From the NCBI GenBank assembly GCA_003586115.2, contig QVOM02000025.1, positions 43,134,522-43,198,521 on the forward strand: a stretch of 64,000 nt of DNA, read 5' to 3'. The DNA comes from Salvator merianae. Taxonomy: Eukaryota; Chordata; Lepidosauria; Squamata; Teiidae. The notes beneath the pieces were generated by a model. That model did no database searches. It saw only the letters and a list, made by a program, of their open reading frames with translations, and was not told the DNA's origin. A program made the translations under genes and the position numbers. This document shows positions 1-10,073 of the stretch, piece after piece (the stretch's first letter is position 1; every line of letters starts with the position of its first letter).

Positions 1-180
1 CCTGGGGGAAAAACACAGTATATTTTACTGCTGATAATTTAATAAATCTGTGGTATATCTGAAATTTGTCCTGTAAATTTTGGAATGTGTCAAATGATGC
101 AGTGTACAGAAATCAGACAGCAAGGATGAATAGGGTGAACAATGTTTTTTGAGAGCAAGTGAGAGAGCAAGAATGACTGT
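1..180. other. Unassigned leading stretch
   Basis: I see no gene, clear repeat boundary or RNA in this AT-rich lead-in to the first inverted-repeat element. Confidence 0.5.
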
Positions 181-672
181 GGACCTTTCTGCACTGGCTC
201 TTAGTTTGGTTCCTGAAGAAGCCTATGGACCTCCCTTCCATATGCTAATGCAGAATATGGAAGGCCCTGCCCACCACTTGCACACTCCATCTACACAGGA
301 TGGAATGTATTTCAGAAAAAGGGCTCTTTGATCTGGATCACCAGTAGACCTCAATATTGAAGACTACTGGTGAACTAGCACAACCTAATCTGGAACATGA
401 AGGCATGCACAAGGCATGCCTCTGGGTTCTGGACTACTGAGGGATCCATTTTGGTGGTGCACCAAAGTGCACTGCCGAAATGAGTTTCTTGGAGGTTCCA
501 AGGCTAGGAACCTGTGTTCCTAGCTCTTCAAGGCTGTCAGAATCTGTTCTGAAGCTTGTGCAAGCTTTGGGGCTAGTGTGGGGGCTGGTCTGTACCAGTG
601 ACATTGTGCAAGGAGCACTGTCTGAAGCAGATCCACTGGTTCAGATCACAGCCTTTCAGTGCAGAAAGGTCC
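181..672 (+). mobile_element. Inverted-repeat DNA element, family A, 492 bp
   Basis: The two ends form a perfect 15-bp terminal inverted repeat, GGACCTTTCTGCACT at the left and its complement at the right. The interior (for example around 340-470 and 520-600) resembles the elements at 12754, 19266 and 31206, sharing a GGTGGTGCA-type stretch, a 'tctggtcca/gtagacct' stretch and a 'gctttggggctagt' stretch. No transposase frame is present, so it is non-autonomous. No target duplication is evident here (TGT against TAC). Superfamily is inferred as PIF/Harbinger-like from 3-bp duplications around sister copies. Confidence 0.75.
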
Positions 673-715
673 TACATCTTCATAATTGCCTTTCTTGAGG
701 ACACAGTGAGATTTA

Positions 716-1130
716 GGGCCTTCTTGCACTTACCTATGCAGGTTCATCTGGCTCAGGCAGCGGCTGGTCCCAACCTATTTTGGACCTATCTTCTCACAAT
801 TCCCAAAGCTCATGTGAGCTTTGGAGCCAGCCTCAAAATTCACGAATGAAGGTTCCTGGCCTTAGAGTCCCTGGGACTCCCATACTGGTGAACAACATAG
901 CATGCCACAGAAATGCATCCCCTTGTTATTTATTTCTACTGTTATTCTGGCCCAGAAGTGGACCAGGAAGCCATTTTGGACCTCCTAATCCAGAACATGC
1001 TCTGTCTCATCCAAACAGAGTGTACCAGAGTGGGCAGGGCTTCTCTAGTCCTCTTCAGCAGGCAAAAAAAAGAGTCCAGAAGAGGACTACTTTTGACTAA
1101 GATAAGACCGAAGGTAAGTGCAGAAAGGCC
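716..1130 (+). mobile_element. Inverted-repeat element flanked by TTA duplication
   Basis: The left end is GGGCCTTCTTGCACTTACCT and the right end is the complement of GGCCTTTCTGCACTTACCTT. The trinucleotide TTA lies directly outside both ends (713-715 and 1131-1133). A TTA/TAA 3-bp duplication is the hallmark of the PIF/Harbinger superfamily, so this copy is the best anchor for classifying the family. The interior has no coding frame of note, and parts of it (the 'agctcatgtgagctttgg' segment) also occur in family A copies at 15.1 and 31.3 kb. Confidence 0.75.
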
Positions 1131-1133
1131 TTA

Positions 1134-1919
1134 AGGTTCTTCAAAGGCTACTACCAGACAAGCTGGAGAAACACAATTTTTATGAGAAAACCAGCATTGC
1201 AGTGGCAAGTTCCTGAAGGTCTGTCACACAGGTCTGTGCTTTATAGATGTAATCATGTCCAACCTCTCTGTTGTTGTGCTGCCATAGGCCATCCCCATAG
1301 ACAGCACAACCAGCATGAAAAGGGCTGTCAGGCAGTGTATTTCCGTGCACTCTACTTCTTTCAGAACTTCTGTGCTCCCAGAACAGACCTTGGCTGGCAG
1401 GTGCTGTTTGGTTGTGGGAATAGATGCCTGCCAGATTTTTCTGGCACTTTTTGCAGCAGTCACAGTGTGAGGTAATCTTTATGGACACAAATCTATGCTC
1501 AGAATGCATTATATGCTAAAGGGAATTGTGTCATTTTTTAAAACACGTTTATACTGATATAAAGTGTTGTTTTTATACACAAAATTTCTATAAATGAGGG
1601 CCTTTCTTTTCGTTAATCAAACTGCTCAGTTTCATGGGATTTTCCCACCTGTGTTTACACACTGGGGCTTGCTATACACAGGTTTCAATGTGAATAAAAT
1701 AAGGTTTTGCTATGGGAAAGCCATATCTAAAGAGGAAATCTCATGACAAACATGGATTATTCTCTCAAAATCCATGTTTTATGCAGAGTGCTTTTTTCCA
1801 CAGAGAAAGCATGTCCCTTACCTCTACCCACTTCACTTTCTTGTTGTGACCAGAATGTGGATTTCTTAGAGACTGGTGTGTGTGTTCCAGAAGAGGGTGA
1901 GAAGGCAATTCTTCTTTTA
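1134..1919. other. Unassigned stretch
   Basis: No recognisable gene or repeat boundary. Open frames on both strands between 1180 and 1509 reach about 109 codons but overlap each other antisense and show no known domain. Confidence 0.5.
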
Positions 1920-2400
1920 GGTTGCCTCCAGATGGCAAGAGGAAAAAGCAGTTGTATCTCACTGTCCCTCCAGAGAGCAGGGCAAAATCATGGGGCAAGC
2001 ACTGGCACTTACCTGTCTGGATGTTTGTTCCCATGATGGTGCAGCACATACATCTTGAGTATTTTGATGACGTGCAATACTTGGAAGCCTGCAATTTCTG
2101 CCTCCTGTACATATGCGGCAACCATTTTTGGCTCAGTTTGGCCCCACACGTGTGCAGTGACCATTTCCAAGTTGGTGGATTCTGTGAGCAAGCATCCAGA
2201 CAAGGCAGCTCCTATCACTATATTGGGAAAACAGGGGTTGGGAGTTGTTTTTCCTGCCATAGCGATATTGCAGGGTTTCACCGCAATATCCTGAAGCTAT
2301 GCTGGGATTGCCATGGACATGTACGGCAATCCCAGCATAGTGCCAGGATAATCCTGGGTTTTTGGCCTTGTCTGGACACAGCTGTAGTTTCCCTCATCAT
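1920..2400. repeat. Hairpin-bearing repeat
   Basis: A perfect 16-bp inverted repeat (arm CTATGCTGGGATTGCC at 2297-2312, complement at 2325-2340) surrounds a 12-nt spacer. The same core, in a slightly diverged form, lies at 35527-35572, so this is an interspersed repeat and not a local accident. Outer boundaries are estimated. A 306-codon open frame crosses it (1922-2842) but has no recognisable domain. Confidence 0.5.
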
Positions 2401-3059
2401 ATCAATCCATCATGTGCAGCAGCACAAGATTCCAGTCACTACCTTTTGGAGGAGGTTCCTTTTTGCTTTTGAGCAGGAACACTCTTTTTTTCTGCACAGA
2501 ATCCCTAGTAGAAATCTCAGCAGCTACATCATTTTGCAACAGGTTTTGTGCAGGACTGAAAGGACCAAAGATGCGTTGGAGCTTTCCTTCAGAGAAGGAG
2601 GGGGAGGATATTTTTTCTGCACAGAAGCACAGCTGGAATATAGACAGGTTGTATGGACCAATCATTCACAGCGGTGGGGAGGAGTTCAGAATGGGGAGCA
2701 GGCAGAGCAACACATTCTTGATTTGATTAACAACTTGTCTGGGGAGAATAAACACACTAGAAGTGTGTTAAGTCTTTTTGGTGTGTTTTCTCCTGGCATG
2801 GAATTCAACTATCTTTCAAGCAGATTCTATTCTGAAGTGTAACATAAGGCTTCTGTGTAGCATATTCCCGATCTTGTGATGCAAAGGATATCATTTTCCC
2901 TTCACCCGGAAGAGACTTTTGAAATAAAGAGGAAAGTTAAACACTAAACAGATATCCTCAGGCGATAACTGCTCTAAAGAGACTTGAAGCGAATTTGATT
3001 GAGAAAACAGTTGTGCTCAGAATGAAAGACGCTTATCTAACAAAGCCCAGAGGCAGAGA
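2401..3059. other. Unassigned stretch
   Basis: Contains the 3' part of a long but unrecognisable open frame (to 2842) and otherwise nothing I can name. Confidence 0.45.
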
Positions 3060-3060
3060 G

Positions 3061-3245
3061 ACTTTTCATAGCTCAGTAATACAAGAAACTTCATGAAAGG
3101 CAGAAGATCACAAGTTCAGTGCTTGGCTTCTCCCTGGAAGAATATAATGGCAAACCACTTCTGTATCTGCCAAAAAAGCTGCACAGATGTGTCCATGTAA
3201 TCACAAGAGTCTACACTAACTTAGCAGCAGCAGAAAGAACAGAAA
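3061..3245 (+). mobile_element. Sauria-like SINE, degenerate
   Basis: The left part keeps a decayed tRNA-type promoter head ('catagctcagtaatac' as an A-box-like motif, then 'aagttcagtgct' as a worn B box). The right part reads 'gaatataatggcaaaccact' followed by 'tctgtatctgccaaaaaa' and 'cacaagagtctacactaac'. That arrangement is the Bov-B LINE-derived tail of Sauria SINEs, a lepidosaur family. Similar tails occur at 31115 and 56905. Assignment is by remembered family structure, not alignment. Confidence 0.6.
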
Positions 3246-3249
3246 TGGC

Positions 3250-4185
3250 AGAATTACTGTAGGATGAAGCATATGTACTACGTCTTGCTGACACAAAAGA
3301 AACTGGTTAAAACTTACAATTCTTTATTAACTATCATATACCGCATTACTCAGAAGGAACTTCCCTGAGAGTTTTGAAATGTTGGAACCTTGAACATCGT
3401 AGCTTTAAAAACTCCAGTATAACTGAGGCATTATTCTGTACTGGGGGTTTGTTCAAACCAGAAAATGTTTAATTTCTCGTCTCCTTGGACCAGAATTTCT
3501 TAATTTCAGCCACTGTTTGTTTTAATAGGCATTAGCCGGAACAGAGCTGAGTACTAGCCAAAGCTTCATACAACTAAAAACTAAAAATCCTTGATGTTAA
3601 CAAATAGCAGACCATTCTGTAAGCAGTTGATTACATTCACCAAATACTTGCTCCTTGTGTTTAATGGACTCTCACAGTCTCAGTAGTTTGTTTGCACTGA
3701 AATTAAGCAATCATGATCGGAACACAGAGCATTCCTGGGGATTAATGACCAGTTGGGAGTAGTACTTGGCCTGAAAAGTCGTCTTTGGACATTAACCCCA
3801 TCTAGCCATTAAATCCCAAAGGAAATGCCATGCCTTAAGCTCTTATTAGTATAAAGTAAGAATAGAATGAAAACTGACAGATACATATTTACTGTTGTGC
3901 ATCTGGCACTGTTGTTAGACATAGTGAGGCAGCCATGCCAGGCAGTGTGTATCTGGGTTAGTTATTTCATTTATTATTTGCTTGTTTTCACTGCAAAGAG
4001 CTGGAAATATTTGACTGAGAGTTTCTTAATGCTGGTGCCAGAATAACTTGGATGACCTTGGATGCTATGGAATCATGTCATTTTTGAAGGAAGTGCTATT
4101 TGTTGTTCTGTCGCAGGCAGCAAAATGTCTTTGTGTAGCTTTCTATCATATAGATGGTTATACTTCTAAGGAATCCTTATTTTTA
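3250..4185. other. Unassigned stretch
   Basis: AT-rich, with only short frames. No repeat family or exon recognised. Confidence 0.5.
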
Positions 4186-4189
4186 TAAA

Positions 4190-4650
4190 TAGTACCATCA
4201 GCTTGCCTAATAGTGGTGCAACTCAGGTTGGACCTATATGATGTCACTGTGGTGCAGTCACTGTACCTTGAGGGTGCAGGGTCTACATGTTTCTGTACTA
4301 TCATGGTGAAGTGGGTGTGCTGGAAGAAAGTGGGCTCCACACAACCTTACACTCATCCAGTTCACATTCCACCATAAATGCTCCTAAGAGCACTGTAAAG
4401 CAGGGGCGGCCAGTGGCTTTAAGGCTTGGTGTTCATGCCCTGCACGAAGCGCACCATGGCTGTTCGCAGGGCCTCCGGGCTTCCGTACTGAGCAACCTGC
4501 TGAGGCAGTACGGAGGCCCAGAAGTCCCGCAAATGGCCATGTCATGCTTTGCGCGGGGCGCAAACACCAAGCCTTAAAGCCACTGGCCACCGCTACTGTA
4601 AAGGTAAAGCAGGACAGCGCTGTGGCAGAGCTTTCTGCTCTGCTACCATT
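4190..4650 (-). repeat. Old interspersed repeat, copy 1, split by a hAT element
   Basis: On the minus strand, 4190-4390 matches 7230-7410 on the plus strand. Both carry 'ttcttccarcacacccact', a 'caccatga...gtacag' stretch, 'acatgtagac' and 'accctcaagg', with many substitutions between them. Similarity resumes on the far side of the inserted element (4604-4650 against about 7165-7215, 'gcagcaatggt'). The family itself is not identified. Confidence 0.6.
4401..4595. mobile_element. hAT-type MITE, 195 bp, with 8-bp target duplication
   Basis: Left end CAGGGGCGGCCAGTGG; right end is the complement of the same 16 bp with three mismatches. The inverted repeat continues inward through 'ctttaaggcttggtgtt', giving a foldback element. 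CTGTAAAG lies on both sides (4393-4400 and 4596-4603), an exact 8-bp duplication as expected for hAT transposition. It interrupts the surrounding repeat, whose relative at 7.2 kb lacks it. No transposase frame. Confidence 0.88.
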
Positions 4651-5249
4651 GCTGATGCTTCGTGGACTTCCTCAGTGCACTTTCTTCAGACTGAATAATG
4701 CAGCTTGTTTTCACAAGTCCAGGAAATGACCCTCTTCCAGCTGTTGTTTTTGCAGTCAGGAGTGGCAACAGGCATGTGAACAGGATGCCACCAATTTACC
4801 AAGAGCACTATCAACATACAGTTTTCTTGCTCTGCCTCCTGTCAATTTCTGTCATTATGCAGATCTGCATTAATTGTAGCAAGATGTACAAGCTACGGAA
4901 TCACAGTAACAAGATTTAAAGCTCAAATTTCACAATCTTTTAAAGCATTAATATATAAAGAATCTTTATCCTTTACATCTAGAATGTAGATGCTGAGTCA
5001 CTAACAGGGACCTGTGCTTGGGTATGGACTTCTGATTGCAGTTGTGTGACTGTCTGAACATCACCATCACAATGCCTATCAGTTCTACTGGACCTTTTAG
5101 GACAGGATATGTAACTGGTGCTGGTAAAATATTATGATTCATGATAATACCATATGATCTACCAGAAGCATCTTAAACATAGATTGTGATTCAGTTGTTG
5201 GCAGAAATACATAGAATCATTATATTATTGATTAATTCCCCACTCAACT
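4651..5249. other. Unassigned stretch
   Basis: No feature recognised; AT-rich with short frames only. Confidence 0.5.
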
Positions 5250-5329
5250 CAGTACTATGTGCATAATTCCAATAATCCTTGCTCAAATATACATTTTCTC
5301 AAAACAGATGTTGCCCAGCTTCTGTCAGC

Positions 5330-6060
5330 TTTCTCTCAGGGCTCAGTTTTTAATATTATGCTCCAGCAGTCTGGTTCAATCTTGGTTCAAGAGCAACTGG
5401 TCACTTTTATACAGGTTTGGTTTGTCCCCAAATGTTCCCCAGTTCCTAACAAATCGAAATCCTTCTCGACACTACTGCCCCATTCATGCATTGAAGCCCC
5501 TGAGTTCTGAAACAGGTAGCATTTCTGAAAATTCAACCTTGGATGTCCTGGACTTCAGTTTTCTATCTACCAACCTAAATTTGGCTTCCAGGACCTCCCA
5601 CTTAGTTTTCCCAATGTCACTGATACCAACATGTACCACAGCCACTGGCTCCTCACCAGCCCTGTCTACCATTTTATCTAGACACTTTGTGATATCCACA
5701 ACCTTTGATGTTATAGGCAAGCCACCATGTGGTCAACACACCCATCACAGACCTGTCTCTCTATATTTCTAATAATTGAATCACCCACTACAAGATGCCC
5801 TCTCCCACCACATGTGCAGGAATATCCTTGAAGCAAGAGGATTTAGGCGCATCCTCTAAGAAAGGGGTCCCAAGTAAGAGTGCCTATCCCTTTCCCTCAG
5901 CCCAATGTTCAAGGCAGCTGGAGGCTGCCCATCCTGGAGTGGGATGCTCCTACTGCATCCTTGAAGGCCTCATTCTCATGTCCATGTCCATGTCCATGTC
6001 CATGTCCATGTCCATGTTTCTTTCTCTGATTTTCCAGATCAGCTACCTTAGCTTAAAGGG
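5330..6060 (-). pseudogene. CR1 ORF1 (esterase domain) pseudogene
   Basis: ORF1 of CR1 LINEs encodes a nucleic-acid-binding and esterase-type protein. On the minus strand the frames read, in order: a heptad-like segment 'KVADLENQRKK' near 6050, an HG dipeptide run made by the hexamer repeat, then 'VVGDSIIRNI' near 5780 (the GDS block of SGNH esterases), after a frameshift 'VVVHVGISDIGK' near 5635 (the GxND block, with ND altered to SD), 'LKSRTSKVEFSEMLPV' near 5560, and 'NWGTFGDKPNLY' with 'SDQLLLN' near 5410 (matching the usual DGLHLN block whose histidine is catalytic, here lost). At least one frameshift, stops (after the HG run and after NQD) and loss of the catalytic H show it is dead. 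Confidence 0.72.
5976..6016. repeat. (TCCATG)n microsatellite
   Basis: Six perfect TCCATG units follow a variant CTCATG unit. On the minus strand the hexamer stays in the ORF1 frame and encodes alternating His-Gly, so expansion did not itself break the frame. Confidence 0.9.
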
Positions 6061-6189
6061 AATAAACTTGTTCAGGAGTTCACTACATTCGTACACTAAG
6101 TATACACCCATGCATTCTGCCCAGCAGGTAGATAGTCATACATATGACACTCAATGAAAAGCTGGAAAGTCCCCCTCCCCCTGCTGACT

Positions 6190-6440
6190 ATCTACCTTTA
6201 TGACTTTAAAATTATTTTACTTTTTATTATTTTAAATTATTTTTTAAAAAAAATATTTAAATGATTGTTTTACTTTTTTACTGTTTAAATTATTTTACTT
6301 CTTATTTTTTTCAAACGATTTTTAGTTTATCTTACTATTTAAATTATTTTACTTTAAATTATTACTCTTTGCTACTATTTAAATTGTTTTACTTTTTAAA
6401 ATTATTAAAATTATTTTTAAACTTTTTTTTTTACTATTTA
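6190..6440. repeat. AT-rich low-complexity tract
   Basis: Repeated 'tttaaattattttac'-like blocks, nearly free of G on the plus strand. It sits inside the CR1-like remnant, between the tandem units and ORF1. Confidence 0.75.
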
Positions 6441-6443
6441 TAC

Positions 6444-7036
6444 CTCAGCACTCAAAGTGATCTTATTTTTCCCAGCTGAGTAATATAACTCTTACCATTA
6501 GTTCCTCTGAATCAGCAGCAACTACAAGCCCCTCCTCCTTCAGACCACATGCTCAAGTTGGCTTAAAATCCATCCCCCCTCTAGCAGTTAGACCAGCCAC
6601 ACACCAAGCTCCAACAAACTCTCCAAAACCTAGAAGAGCTACCCCACAAACTTGTCAGTGCACCAGCAGTTATTCCCCCAAATTCCTCTGTCAAGCGCCT
6701 GTTACCTTTCTTTAGTCTCAGGAAAGTGGCCTTCTACCAGTTGAGTACACACTCAAACTGACCTTGTTCCTCCCAGATGAGTAATGTAGCTCCTCCCACT
6801 AGCTCCTCTGAATCAACAGCAACTGTAATCCCCTTTTATCTTAAACCATGTGCTCAGGCTAACTTAGAAACCAGTCCCCCTCTAGCAACTAAACCAGCCA
6901 TACCCAAATGTTTAACAAACTCTTCAAAACGCAGAAGATCCACCCTAAAAACTTACTAGAGCAGTTATTCCTCCAAATTCCTCTGCCAAACTCTTGTTAC
7001 CTTTCCCATGGTTTGGTCTCATAAGAGCAGCCATCT
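6444..7036 (-). repeat. Two-unit ~300-bp tandem repeat
   Basis: Unit 1 (about 6444-6735) and unit 2 (about 6741-7036) share 'cccagmtgagtaat', 'tcctctgaatcarcagcaac', 'aattcctctg' and 'gttaccttt' in the same order at an offset of 295-301 bp. It lies upstream of the CR1 ORF1 remnant in that element's orientation. Tandem promoter-like units occur in 5'UTRs of some LINEs; that role is inferred. Confidence 0.8.
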
Positions 7037-7159
7037 TTCACATGAGTCTATGTTCAAAAGAAGCATGGTGGAAGAGTGCCACATTAATAGTGCTCTTTGT
7101 AAAGCAGTGGTGTGCTGTTCACATATCTGCTGCTGCTATGTTTTCAGCCAGGACAGTTT

Positions 7160-7410
7160 TTACAAACACAGAAGTGGCAGCAATGGTGGCAGTGTGACAG
7201 AAGAGTGGAAGTAAATGCGGTCACAGCACTTATTCCCACTATACCATTTCAATACTCTTAGAAGCACTTACAGTGGAATGTTCATTGGATGTGGTCAGAG
7301 TTGTGTGCAACCTAGGTTCTTCCAATGCACCCACTGCACCATGAAGGTGCAGGGACATGTAGACACTATACCCTCAAGGCACAGTTATGGCAGACTAGCA
7401 ATCTAAAAAT
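7160..7410 (+). repeat. Old interspersed repeat, copy 2 (uninterrupted)
   Basis: Inverted relative of the repeat at 4190-4650. It has no hAT insertion: the stretch 'cttagaagcac' here continues directly into sequence that is separated by 195 bp in the other copy. It therefore works as a natural empty site. Confidence 0.6.
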
Positions 7411-7860
7411 AAATTGGTATTATAGATCTTTAGGATTGGCAGTATACCAGTCTTGCGAGCATATTTTGGTAAGAACTGCATGACAGTGACTCCTACCATT
7501 ACAAGGATTGGTGTGGTTGCTCTGGGAAAATGTCAAAGCCAAGGAACACTTGTTCCCCAGCTCTGATCTTTCTACCCAGAACTATTTCAGAAAGCCCAGG
7601 AAGTTGGCCATTTTCTGTGATTTATGAAATAGCTCCATACTTGTCACCTTCAGTCCTCACCTTCAGTGGCACAGCAGCAGTGCTGAAGAGCAGGAGAAAG
7701 CACTGTTGTTGCTTTTTATGGCTGGAGTTATGCTTGGTGAGTGCAGGGATATGTGATTTCCATGCCATTGAGCACTCTCATAGTGTCATTTCTGTGCTAT
7801 ATGGATCCTGTATTTATTTATTTTCATTTCCTGTCCTGTATGTGAAGGTGTCAGGGTAGT
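7411..7860 (+). repeat. Diverged repeat related to 32.3-32.7 kb
   Basis: Segments such as 'gccattttctg' near 7605 and 'gatttccatgcc...ctcatagtgtcatt...ctgtgctat' near 7755-7805 match 32430-32690 in order. Family and ends unknown. Confidence 0.4.
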
Positions 7861-8139
7861 TTACAGCAAAATATAAAATGGATACACTAAAAACAGTAAC
7901 AGTACCTGAAAGTGGGGAGGGAAAGTTGTTTCCTTAGCCAAAGGCCAGAGTACATATGTGCATTTCACAGATTTCCTGAATTTATGAAGAGAAGGTACCT
8001 GACACACTTCTGGAGGGATACCATTCCATAGTCTTGGGGCTACCACTGAGGTGGGCCTCTCCTGGGTGCCCACCCCTTTAACTATTGAAGGTGATGTTAC
8101 AACACCCACTTTAGTACAATGTAAAACTCTATTTGACAC
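7861..8139 (-). pseudogene. LINE ORF2 C-terminal fragment (L2-like)
   Basis: The minus strand encodes '...SVVAPRLWNGIPPEVCQV' followed by 'PSLHKFRKSVK'. This is the C-terminal block 'SV(V/A)APRLWNSLP...aPSLxxFrxxLKt' seen at the end of many L2/CR1-clade ORF2 proteins. The same block in worse condition occurs on the minus strand near 26870, 28240 and 62650. Upstream reverse transcriptase sequence is absent, so this is a 5'-truncated, dead copy. Confidence 0.55.
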
Positions 8140-9608
8140 TGATGTGATTTAAGTACAGTTTTCTTCCAGTAAATGTATGCTTTTAAATAAATATCTTTAA
8201 ATATGCCACACTATATAATGTCTGGGCTTGGATATTTAGTAACAGCACAACACAAACAGCTGACATATTTGTGACTTTTGCTACAGTAAAATACTTAATG
8301 TTTCCTGTGTTACTTCAAAGAGACAGTCTTGTGGCACATGAGACAGTGCTGAGTCAATTTTAAGTATGGCAGCATGAATATGATTCATGAATCCAGCAGA
8401 AGATCTGCACACACACATTATCTCACACTGTGAAAGGTCTGATCTTGGGCCAGAGGCTATCTGCATTACAGGAGCATATTCAGACAACTGTTTGGAAGAC
8501 ATGTTTTTGTGTGCCTGGGTATGGGGCACATTTTCTTAAAGGAACAGCTTTAAAAAGCCCTGTCTAGTCACACCCCTTTATTGTCAGGTATGGTTTTAAT
8601 TGGAAATATTTGTTGGCAACCAGCACTATTCATATTAATATATATTTACCATTGCAGCCCAAAACATTTGTGGGGGCAGAAGCTGGGAAAGGCTACTATC
8701 CACTACACATTTCACATGTTTGCCTTAACCAGCGCTTCATGCTTTCTCCTAAGTAACCTGTTCAATACAAAATTGCTAGTGCTGCATTCCCAAACATGAC
8801 AGTGAACAGGGGCACAATTAAGTCATGTCATTAAGGACAGGAAAAGTGAAATCTGTGTTGGATTCTGTCCCTGAGATTATCCACAGTAAATTGGATCCCA
8901 CAAGGATGCCAAGAGAAAGGAGCATTTCAGGAAGCATCGGTTTGTTGTTTGCCTATTTCTACTTCATTTAAAAACTGAAGAGGCCCGTGAAATACTAGCA
9001 GTGGCATCCCATGTTTCTTGTTTACTCCTGAAAAGGTCAAAGATACACCTTGCACAGTTACCAAATATGGTTAGAGGGCCAATAGTTTGGGATTCCCCCC
9101 CCCCCTACACAGTTTGAGTTTTGTAAAACATCAAAGAGCTGAAATGTGCATCCTCATTGAGTTCACTGACGTTGATACACAGGGTGGTCTGTAAATACTT
9201 GAAAGCTTTGCTTATTGTATAAAGTTACAAGGACACTCTTTCTTGCATCACTTGCATTTAGCAATAAATCTCTTCTATTTAAAGTGAAGCCAACACTTTC
9301 TGAAAACATTTAAAGCATTTATTCTGCTGGACATAACAGGTTTTGTGGAGCACATTTGAAAGAAATTCCTTACATTGGTCCAACACTATAGAAATAATGA
9401 CATAAACTGCATGAAGCATGCAAATTAAATGCTTTCTTTCCTATCTCCTTTTTTTCTCTGTTCAAACAACAGTAATCTAAGCCATTTGCTTTTATAAGCC
9501 TGGTCTCATAAACCAAAACTGTCACAAAGAGAACTGGAAGGAGAAAGGGTGTGGCAAAGAAAGCGACAAAGAAGATCCATTCCATTGTTTGCAGTTTCTG
9601 GAAAATTA
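8140..9608. other. Mostly unassigned stretch
   Basis: Contains a C homopolymer at about 9096-9106 and otherwise no repeat I can name. A short minus-strand frame with a hydrophobic segment (ATG near 9585) is discussed as a finding; I do not call it a gene. Confidence 0.45.
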
Positions 9609-9660
9609 ACTGTACACACACAAACGCGCGCACATACGCGCGCGCGCACACACACAGAGC
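9609..9660. repeat. (CA)n/(CG)n alternating tract
   Basis: Alternating purine-pyrimidine sequence of CA and CG dinucleotides, a class of sequence able to adopt Z-DNA in vitro. Confidence 0.9.
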
Positions 9661-10073
9661 AGTTGATGGAAAACTACTTCCAGTGGTATAGTTATTTAGG
9701 TCAGTTGTGGCCAACATTTTTGGCAAGAGTGCTGAAAGTCAAATACAAAGCATTACACATAGTTTCTTCTGGCTTCCAGCATGGGTAACTCTCTTTAGTT
9801 ATGATGGGGCTTGGAGTCCAATATCCACAGCACCAAAGAAGCAGGCAAGAATGGAAGTTTTCCAGCTTCAGGCCATGTCCCCACTTTTTTAGGTGGGGGG
9901 CAGGTTCACTAGAATGGCCTCGCTGATCCAGTAGGCCATCATCCTTTGCTGCTGCATAGGTCACCCTGCTAAGCCCTGTCTGTAGAACCTGTCTGTGGAA
10001 CCTCTTCATGGGGGCCCTCAGTGTACAGGGGCTGGAAAATTTGCATGATCAAATGTCCATTCCATCTGAAATT
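9661..10073. other. Unassigned stretch with a worn foldback-like segment
   Basis: Around 9800-9830, 'gatggggcttggagtccaat' recalls the central part of palindromic hAT-like MITEs common in reptiles. Too decayed to delimit. Confidence 0.3.

Larger units (their letters stand above)
5250..7036 (-). mobile_element. CR1-type LINE remnant: 5'UTR and ORF1, 3' part missing
   Basis: Reading the minus strand from 7036 down, there is a two-unit tandem repeat of about 300 bp, an AT-rich tract, a coiled-coil-like coding remnant, then an esterase-like domain that ends near 5250. CR1 elements carry an ORF1 with an SGNH/GDSL esterase domain, so this looks like the front half of a CR1, with ORF2 and the 3' end absent. 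That is the opposite of the usual 5' truncation of LINEs. Assigning the tandem units to the 5'UTR is inference; the ORF1 call is firmer. Confidence 0.6.

Noticed and set aside
5257..5772. 171-codon plus-strand frame
   Set aside because: It is the antisense shadow of the CR1 ORF1 remnant on the minus strand, where recognisable esterase blocks are found.
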